Shown here in pieces: positions 58,034 through 64,000 of a stretch of DNA of 64,000 nt. This stretch comes from BOG-908 sp965198915 (lineage in GTDB: Bacteria > Pseudomonadota > Alphaproteobacteria > Acetobacterales > Acetobacteraceae), in the NCBI GenBank assembly GCA_965198915.1, contig CBDAQC010000006.1, positions 1 through 64,000 of the forward strand. The letters run 5' to 3'. Below the pieces are notes generated by a model, which saw nothing but the letters and a program-made list of their open reading frames with translations, had not been told where the DNA came from and ran no database searches. The first letter of the stretch is position 1, and each line of letters begins with the position of its first letter. A program made the position numbers and the translations under genes.

Positions 58034-60835
58034 ATGCTGCAAACCCCTTTCCCGACTGCCCCCGACGACGTCTCCGCAGTCCTGGCCCAGGCGCTCGCCG
58101 AACTGGCCGAAGACGGCCAGCGCCCCGGCCGGGATGCCGCACTCTCCACCTTCCGCCGCCACCTCGCCCGCATCCAGCTTCACGTGCGTGACGAGTTCGA
58201 AACCTACCGCATGGCCGGCGTCGAAGCCGCCCAGCGCCTCGCCGCCCTGACGGACGGCGTCGTCCGCGTTCTCTTTGCCCACGCCACCGCCGAAGTCACC
58301 GGCAGCTCAGGCCTGGTGGACCGCGTCGCCGTCGCCGCCACCGGCGGCTACGGCCGCTCCATGCTCGCGCCGTTCAGTGACATAGATCTCCTCTTCCTGG
58401 CCCCTGACACGCCGGCACCGGCAACCCTGCGCGTGGTCAGCTACATGCTGTATTTCATGTGGGATCTCGGCCTGAAGGTGGGCCACGCCACACGTTCCAT
58501 CAGCCAGTGCCTCGCGGATTCGGAGTCGGACCTAACCATACGCACCAGCCTGCTGGACGCCCGCCTGCTCACCGGGGACGCCACCCTATTCGCCGATTTC
58601 CAGTCCGCCTTCCAGCAGGCCGCCGGCGCCGCCGGCCCCGCCCTCTTCGTCGCCGGCAAGCAGGCCGAGCGCCAGGCCCGCCACCGCCGCTTCGGCGAAA
58701 GCGCCTTCCTGGTCGAACCCAACATCAAGGAAGGCCGCGGCGGCCTGCGGGACCTGCAGACCCAGTACTGGATGGTACGCGCCGCCTACGGCGCCTTTAC
58801 TCCCAACCAGCTCGTCTCCGGCAGCCTGGACCTCCTCGAACCCCAGGAACTGCGCCGCCTGCGCCGCGCGTGGGACTTCCTGTGGACCGTGCGTTTCCAC
58901 ATGCACTACATCAGCGGCCGCTCGGAAGACCGCCTGACCTTCGACCTGCAGCCCGTCGTCGGCGCCCGCATGGGCTACACCCGCCACGGCGTGCAGGACG
59001 GCGTGGAGCGCTTCATGCGCCACTACTTCCTCACCGCGCGCGACGTCACCCGACTCACCCTCGTCCTGGAACCCGTCGTCGTCCGCTACGCCCTGGGCGA
59101 GCCCGCGGTCCAGATGGAAACCGACCGCGCCCTGCTCGAAGCCGGCTTCGTGCTGGCGGACGGCCAGATCATGCCGGGCCGCCAGGATGATTTCGCCCGC
59201 GAGCCGATACGCATGCTGCGCATCCTGCACCTGGCCCGCGCCCGCCGCCTGAAACTCCATCCGCTGGCCATACGCGCCCTGATCCGCCACGAGCGCGGCG
59301 CCGTCGCCCTCCGCCACGATCCGGAAGCCGGCGAGATCTTCCTGGACCTGCTCTGCGGCCAGAACCCGGACGGCCGCCCGGACGGCGCCACCTGGCTGTC
59401 CATCCTGAACGAGAGCGGCATCATCGGCCGCATGCTGCCCGACTGGGCCCGCGTGGTGGGCCAGATGCAGTTCGACACCTATCACATCTTCACCGTGGAC
59501 GAGCACACGATCGAGGCCGTGCGCATCCTAAACGCGCTCGAACGCGGCAAGCTCGCCGACGTGGCCCCGGTCGCCAGCGGCATCATCGAGAACCTGCAGT
59601 CCCGCCGCGCCCTATATATGGCCATGCTCCTGCACGACGTGGCCAAAGGCCGCGGCGGTGATCACTCGATCCTCGGCGCCGAGATCGCCACGTCCGTCTG
59701 TCCGCAATTCGGCCTCAACGTGGAGGAGACGGAGACCGTCTCCTGGCTCGTGCTGCACCACCTCCTGCTCAGCCAGACCGCCTTCAAGCGGGACATCGAC
59801 GACCCCAAGACCATCTTCGACATCGCCGAGACCATCCAGTCGCCCGAACGCCTGAAGCTCCTCCTCGTCCTCACGGTGGCCGACATGCGCGCCGTCTCCA
59901 GCCGCGTCTGGAACGGCTGGAAGGCCACCCTGCTGCGGGATCTCTACGCACGCGTGGCCGAAGTCCTCGCAGGCGGCCTGTCCACCACCGAGCGCGACGT
60001 GCGCGTCAAGCGCGCCCGCGCCGCGGCCGACGAAATCCTCGTGGCCGCCGGCTGGAACGAAGCCGACCGCGCCTTTTTCGCGGGCCTCGGCTACCCCGGC
60101 TACTGGCTCTCCTTCGATCCGGAAACCCACGTCCGCCACGCCCGCCTGGTGCGCGACGCCGAGGCACGCGGCGCCCCGCTCACCGTGGTGACCGAACCCA
60201 GCCACGCCCGCGCGGTCACCGAAATCACCGTCTACGCCACCGACCATCCCGGCCTGTTCAGCCGCATCGCCGGCGCGCTCGCCGTCGCCGGCGCCTCGAT
60301 CGTGGACGCCCGCATACACACCATGACGAATGGCTGCGCGCTGGACACGTTCTGGGTGCAGGACGCCGCCGGCGGCGCCTTCGACCAGCCGCACCGCATC
60401 GCCAAGCTCGCCGTGCTGATCGAACAAGCGCTGAGCGGACATCTCAGGCTGGACAGCGAGATTCCCAAACTGGGCCAGGCCCTGGTCGGCCGCCGCATGC
60501 GCGCGATACACGTGCCGCCGCGCGTCGTCGTCGATAACCGCGCGTCCAACAGCTACACCGTGCTCGAAGTCAACGGCCGTGACCGCCCCGGCCTGCTGCA
60601 CGACGTCACCTCCGCCATAAGCGAGCAAGGCCTGCAGATCGGCTCCGCCCACGTCACCACCTACGGCGTGCGCGCGGTGGACGTGTTCTACGTAAAGGAC
60701 GTCTTCGGCCTGAAGATCGAGAACGAACGCAAGCTCGCCGGCCTCAAGGATGCCTTGCTGGCCGCGTTGTGCGACGGCGATGAGCCGGCGGCGCCCGCCC
60801 CCATGCGCCCTTCGCGCCGCGTGGAGGCTGCCTAG
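58034..60835 (+). CDS. glnD: [Protein-PII] uridylyltransferase/uridylyl-removing enzyme
   Basis: A 933-aa GlnD, the glutamine sensor that uridylylates PII proteins. Domains in order: nucleotidyltransferase (ATGGYGRSMLAPFSDIDLLF, the G...S..D.D metal site, residues about 97-120), helical GlnE-like region, HD domain (MLLHDVAKGRGGDHS) for deuridylylation, and two C-terminal ACT domains (VYATDHPGLFSRIAG; VNGRDRPGLLHDVTS). Full length; ATG 58034 gives the normal start. Confidence 0.97.
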   Translation: MLQTPFPTAPDDVSAVLAQALAELAEDGQRPGRDAALSTFRRHLARIQLHVRDEFETYRMAGVEAAQRLAALTDGVVRVLFAHATAEVTGSSGLVDRVAVAATGGYGRSMLAPFSDIDLLFLAPDTPAPATLRVVSYMLYFMWDLGLKVGHATRSISQCLADSESDLTIRTSLLDARLLTGDATLFADFQSAFQQAAGAAGPALFVAGKQAERQARHRRFGESAFLVEPNIKEGRGGLRDLQTQYWMVRAAYGAFTPNQLVSGSLDLLEPQELRRLRRAWDFLWTVRFHMHYISGRSEDRLTFDLQPVVGARMGYTRHGVQDGVERFMRHYFLTARDVTRLTLVLEPVVVRYALGEPAVQMETDRALLEAGFVLADGQIMPGRQDDFAREPIRMLRILHLARARRLKLHPLAIRALIRHERGAVALRHDPEAGEIFLDLLCGQNPDGRPDGATWLSILNESGIIGRMLPDWARVVGQMQFDTYHIFTVDEHTIEAVRILNALERGKLADVAPVASGIIENLQSRRALYMAMLLHDVAKGRGGDHSILGAEIATSVCPQFGLNVEETETVSWLVLHHLLLSQTAFKRDIDDPKTIFDIAETIQSPERLKLLLVLTVADMRAVSSRVWNGWKATLLRDLYARVAEVLAGGLSTTERDVRVKRARAAADEILVAAGWNEADRAFFAGLGYPGYWLSFDPETHVRHARLVRDAEARGAPLTVVTEPSHARAVTEITVYATDHPGLFSRIAGALAVAGASIVDARIHTMTNGCALDTFWVQDAAGGAFDQPHRIAKLAVLIEQALSGHLRLDSEIPKLGQALVGRRMRAIHVPPRVVVDNRASNSYTVLEVNGRDRPGLLHDVTSAISEQGLQIGSAHVTTYGVRAVDVFYVKDVFGLKIENERKLAGLKDALLAALCDGDEPAAPAPMRPSRRVEAA

Positions 60836-60913
60836 CGGGACGGCGGGCAGCCCTGTCACGTTCCCTTAACCAGCACACGCTAACCTGGCCCTCTACGCCG
60901 AAAGGGTCCAGCC

Positions 60914-61699
60914 GTGCGGGTTCGGCACATCGTCCTGGCAGCCGCGCTGCTCCTCGCCTGCGTTCCCCCTTGCGCGGCACGCCCCGTCATCACCCTGCGC
61001 TCCGATTCCTGGTGTCCCTACAACTGCGCGCCAGGTTCGGACCACCCCGGCTACGCGATAGAGATCGCACGGACCGTGTTCGACGCCGCCGGCTACGATG
61101 TGGACTACCAGCTGATGAACTGGACCCGCAGCATAGAGGAGGCGCGGCAGGGCCGTGCCGACGCGGTGATCGGCGCAATCACCACGGACGTGCCGGGCTT
61201 CATCCTGCCGGCCGAACCGATAGGCGCGAGCAGCACAGGTTTCGCCACCCGCCCGGGTTCCGCCTTCCACTACACGGACCCGCAATCGCTGAACGGCCTG
61301 GTGATCGGCCTGGTCGCCACCTACGCCTTCTCCGGCCCGCTTGGTGACTATCTGGGCAGTATTCACAACGACAAATCCCGCATCCAATACCTGTCCGGAG
61401 ACGGCGCGCTGGCAAAGAACCTGCTGAAGCTCACGGCCGGGCGGGTGGACGTGGTGATCGACGACGCGCAGGTGCTGCATCGCCTGATCGACGAGCTGCA
61501 GCTGACTGACCAGGTAAGCTTCAGCCAGGTCCGCCGGACGGTGCCGATCTACATCGCCTTCTCGCCGGCCCGCCCGTACGCGGCACGCCATGCGGCGATC
61601 CTGAGCGCCGGCATCGCCCGGCTGCGAACCACCGGCCAGCTGGCCGCAATCCTGGCCCGCTACGGCCTGGAAGACTGGAACAGGCATGTCCGGCACTGA
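60914..61699 (+). CDS. Periplasmic solute-binding protein (family 3-like)
   Basis: A 261-aa exported binding protein: signal peptide (to CAARP, about residue 23), then LRSDSWCPYNCAPGSDHPGY, YAIEIARTVFDAAGY and the ILPAEPIGASSTGFATRPGS hinge, as in amino-acid-type binding proteins. No permease or ATPase gene follows. Instead its last 14 bases overlap a membrane GGDEF/EAL gene, so it more likely serves as that protein's periplasmic ligand sensor. GTG start at 60914. Confidence 0.88.
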   Translation: MRVRHIVLAAALLLACVPPCAARPVITLRSDSWCPYNCAPGSDHPGYAIEIARTVFDAAGYDVDYQLMNWTRSIEEARQGRADAVIGAITTDVPGFILPAEPIGASSTGFATRPGSAFHYTDPQSLNGLVIGLVATYAFSGPLGDYLGSIHNDKSRIQYLSGDGALAKNLLKLTAGRVDVVIDDAQVLHRLIDELQLTDQVSFSQVRRTVPIYIAFSPARPYAARHAAILSAGIARLRTTGQLAAILARYGLEDWNRHVRH

Positions 61700-64000
61700 G
61701 GCCAGTCCCGACCGGGCCGCCCCGCCTCCACGCCGGTTCTTGCGCAAGGCAATCCGGCCGCGTGTCTCGCTGCGCGTACGCGCCATGGCCACCGCAACGG
61801 TCAGCCTCGCCGCCATCCTGCTCGTCGATGCCTGGGCGCGCCAGCGGGCGATGGAGCAGGCCGGGCGGACCGCGCTTACCGAACGGGCCAGCCTGCTCGC
61901 AACCGTGGAGGCGGCCGCGCTGTCCGTGCCGCTCTGGAACCTCGACCAGGACCAGCTCGATGCGGCGCTGGATGCGGTGGCCGAAGATCCTGATTTCGCC
62001 GCTGCCGCCCTGCTGCTGCCGGACGGCTCCGTTCTGGGCGCGCGCAGCCGGGCAGGCGCGGCCTCCCTCGAGCATATCGATGTCTCGCGCGCTATCGGCT
62101 TCAGCGACCACGGCAGGATGCGAACGCTCGGCACGCTGCGCATCTCTCTGGTCACCTCCAGGCTGCACCAGGCGCTGCTGGCGGAGTTGCGCGCGCAGGG
62201 ACTGGCCCTGTTCACCCTGCTGGGGGCGGTGATGATGGCAGTGCTCTCCGCCCTGCGTCAGCTCACCCGCCCGCTGGACAAGCTGACCTACGCGCTCGGC
62301 CGCCTGGCCGATGGCGATCTGGAAACGCCGCTACCCTGGCTGGACCGGGTGGACGAGGTGGGTGCGATGGCGCGCGCGCTGGGCGTGTTCCGTGACACGG
62401 CACGCCGGCTGGTGCGCGCCGAAGGCCAGTACAAGGCGGTGTTCGACAATGCGGCGCTCGGCATCTTCAGCGCCGCGGAAACTGGCGAGATCACCAGCGT
62501 GAACGCGGCACTGCTGGCGATCACCGGCTTCGACGATTTCGAAACCGCAAAGGCCGCGCTGGATGACGGCCGCCTGTTCGTCAGCAACACGCGGCGGGAC
62601 GAGCTGACCGGCCTGTGGCAGATGCGGGCAGGCTACAGCGGCGAGGTGGCGGAGTTCCGCCGGGCCGACGGCTCGCCCGTATGGGTGAGCGCGAACGTCC
62701 GCGCGGCGCGCGACGAAGCCGGGCGCGTGCTGGGCTTCGTCGGCACGCTGGAGGACATCACCTTCCGCCTGCGCCGGCAAAGCGAGGAGCGGCTGCGCGT
62801 GCGCGCGGCCCTGCAGAGCGCCAGCGACGCCATAATCATCGCCGACGAGCACGGCGAACCGCTGTTCGCCAACCCCGCCTTCGTCGCCGCCTTCGGCTAT
62901 ACCGAGGCGGAAATCGCCGCGGCCGGCGGCCTGCCCGGCCTGGTCACGGACGCGCCTGCCAGGCGGATGCTGCTGCAGGCGCTCGAAGGCGCCGGCGCTT
63001 GGCAGGGAGAGGCGGAAACGCGTGTGCGCGACGGCACTCTCGTCCCCATGCTGATACGCGCCAGCCCGATACGCGACGAGGCGGGTGCCACGGTCGGCTC
63101 CGTCGTCATCTGCACGGACCTCACCAGGCGGCGCGTCGACGAGGCGCGCATCCGGCATCTGGCGCATCACGACACCCTGACCAACCTGCCGAACCGCATA
63201 TTGTTCGGCGACAGGCTGAACGGTGCGCTGGAACAGCTGGCGGGCGGCACCGGCCAGGACGGCGTAGCCTTGCTCTGCCTGGACCTGGACCGCTTCAAGG
63301 ACGTGAACGACGCGCTGGGACACGCCGCCGGCGATGCCCTGCTCTGCGCGGTAGCCAGCCGTCTGACCGCCTGCCTGGCGGCTTGCGACCTGGTGGCACG
63401 CGTCGGCGGTGACGAGTTCCTGGTGCTGCAGACGCTGCGCCCAGGCGGACAGACCCCGCAAAGCCTGGCGGCCCGCCTGATTGCGGAGCTGTCCCACCCC
63501 TACATCATCGGCGCCCGCCAGGTGAGCGTTGGCGTCAGCATCGGCATAGCGTTGGCGCCGGTTCACGCGATCGATCCTGGCCAACTCCTGCGTTACGGTG
63601 ACATGGCGCTGTATGACGCCAAGGCGCGGGGGCGCGGCCAGGCCTGCCTGTTCACGCCGGAGCTCGAAACGGTATTGCGCCAGCGCTCGGACCTGGAACG
63701 CGACCTGCGCGAGGCAGTGGCCGACGGTGCCCTGCATTTGCACTATCAGCCGCAATACGCACTTGGCCGCGGCACAATCCTGGGGGCCGAGGCGCTGCTG
63801 CGCTGGCATCATCCGGTGCGCGGCCATGTCTCGCCAGCCGAGTTCGTCCCCATGGCCGAAAGCTGCGGGCTGATCACCGTGCTGGGCGCCTGGGTTCTGC
63901 GTGCCGCCTGCCGGGAGGCCGCCGGCTGGCCGGGCAGCCTGTCCGTCGCGGTCAACCTCTCGCCGGTGCAGTTCCGCACCACCGATCTGGTGGCCTTCGT
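61686..64000 (+). CDS. HAMP-PAS-GGDEF-EAL cyclic di-GMP protein, C-terminus outside the window
   Basis: 771 codons are open to the right edge. Order: basic N-terminus, membrane helix 1 (about 33-52), periplasmic domain (about 53-165; VPLWNLDQDQLDAAL), membrane helix 2 (about 170-192), HAMP (PLDKLTYALGRLADGDLETP), two PAS domains, GGDEF with intact RVGGDEF active site and DTLTNLPNR, then EAL starting HLHYQPQYA with EALLRW. Both catalytic signatures seen so far are intact. ATG 61686 overlaps the binding-protein gene by 14 bp. The EAL metal-site remainder is not in the window. Confidence 0.93.
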   Translation, partial: MSGTEASPDRAAPPPRRFLRKAIRPRVSLRVRAMATATVSLAAILLVDAWARQRAMEQAGRTALTERASLLATVEAAALSVPLWNLDQDQLDAALDAVAEDPDFAAAALLLPDGSVLGARSRAGAASLEHIDVSRAIGFSDHGRMRTLGTLRISLVTSRLHQALLAELRAQGLALFTLLGAVMMAVLSALRQLTRPLDKLTYALGRLADGDLETPLPWLDRVDEVGAMARALGVFRDTARRLVRAEGQYKAVFDNAALGIFSAAETGEITSVNAALLAITGFDDFETAKAALDDGRLFVSNTRRDELTGLWQMRAGYSGEVAEFRRADGSPVWVSANVRAARDEAGRVLGFVGTLEDITFRLRRQSEERLRVRAALQSASDAIIIADEHGEPLFANPAFVAAFGYTEAEIAAAGGLPGLVTDAPARRMLLQALEGAGAWQGEAETRVRDGTLVPMLIRASPIRDEAGATVGSVVICTDLTRRRVDEARIRHLAHHDTLTNLPNRILFGDRLNGALEQLAGGTGQDGVALLCLDLDRFKDVNDALGHAAGDALLCAVASRLTACLAACDLVARVGGDEFLVLQTLRPGGQTPQSLAARLIAELSHPYIIGARQVSVGVSIGIALAPVHAIDPGQLLRYGDMALYDAKARGRGQACLFTPELETVLRQRSDLERDLREAVADGALHLHYQPQYALGRGTILGAEALLRWHHPVRGHVSPAEFVPMAESCGLITVLGAWVLRAACREAAGWPGSLSVAVNLSPVQFRTTDLVAF

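Overview
This is a GC-rich chromosomal window that reads like an alphaproteobacterium, most likely of the Acetobacteraceae (an inference from gene content, not a measured placement). Supporting points are a PQQ-dependent, lanthanide-type alcohol dehydrogenase with pqqA and an aldehyde dehydrogenase beside it, a system I ccm operon for cytochrome c maturation, intracellular PHB depolymerase, a malic enzyme fused to a phosphotransacetylase domain, GlnD, OprB-type and OmpL-type outer-membrane barrels, and Kdo/lipid A genes. No phage, insertion-sequence transposase, CRISPR array or rRNA was seen. There is one tRNA (Arg, anticodon CCT).

Layout. 1-603: 5' part of a secreted GH44-like glycosidase (minus). 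725-3808 (minus): YciI-like, EVE-domain and Rieske proteins, then acetyl-CoA synthetase. 4012-9489 (plus): ccmC-D-E-F-G-H-I. 9704-10520: SDHAF4-like small protein and a short-chain dehydrogenase. 10601-14225 (minus): phaZ and a multi-PAS HWE histidine kinase. 14377-19255: glutathione transferase, VOC protein, periplasmic methyltransferase-like protein, hydrolase, NAD-binding epimerase-like protein and TPR protein. 19409-19992: decayed foreign gene. 20121-25945: alpha/beta hydrolase and three outer-membrane barrels. 26200-32405: exported amidohydrolase, penicillin-acylase-like hydrolase, and a coupled nitrilase plus flavin amine oxidase. 32604-34295: tRNA-Arg and a porin. 34649-40684: alcohol-oxidation locus (aldehyde dehydrogenase, binding protein fused to cytochrome c, PQQ dehydrogenase, divergent Fis-type regulator, orphan pqqA). 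40759-47928: TylF-like methyltransferase, then a lipid A/Kdo run (LpxH-like phosphoesterase, glycosyltransferase, DUF374 acyltransferase, waaA, lpxK, LpxL-like). 48223-53940: small membrane protein, VOC protein, maeB, mutS. 54093-57840: flavin oxidoreductase operon facing a MarR regulator. 58034-64000: glnD, then a periplasmic binding protein overlapping a HAMP-PAS-GGDEF-EAL protein cut by the window end.

The most striking feature is not a gene. About 18 copies or remnants of one intergenic repeat (called family A here) lie between 2.7 and 54.1 kb. A complete copy has two A/T-rich hairpin arms of about 40 bp in inverted orientation around a variable GC-rich core, the architecture of a REPIN. 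The arm stems occur in three interchangeable versions (CTTC/GAAG, GTTC/GAAC, GTCC/GGAC), and both sides change together, which argues that the fold is maintained. Three copies sit inside the ccm operon. One of them appears to be translated in frame as the N-terminal extension and signal-peptide n-region of CcmH. Others supply C-terminal tails to neighbouring proteins. A second GC-rich family (family B, three copies) also ends a gene: the tail and stop codon of the penicillin-acylase-like protein lie inside it.
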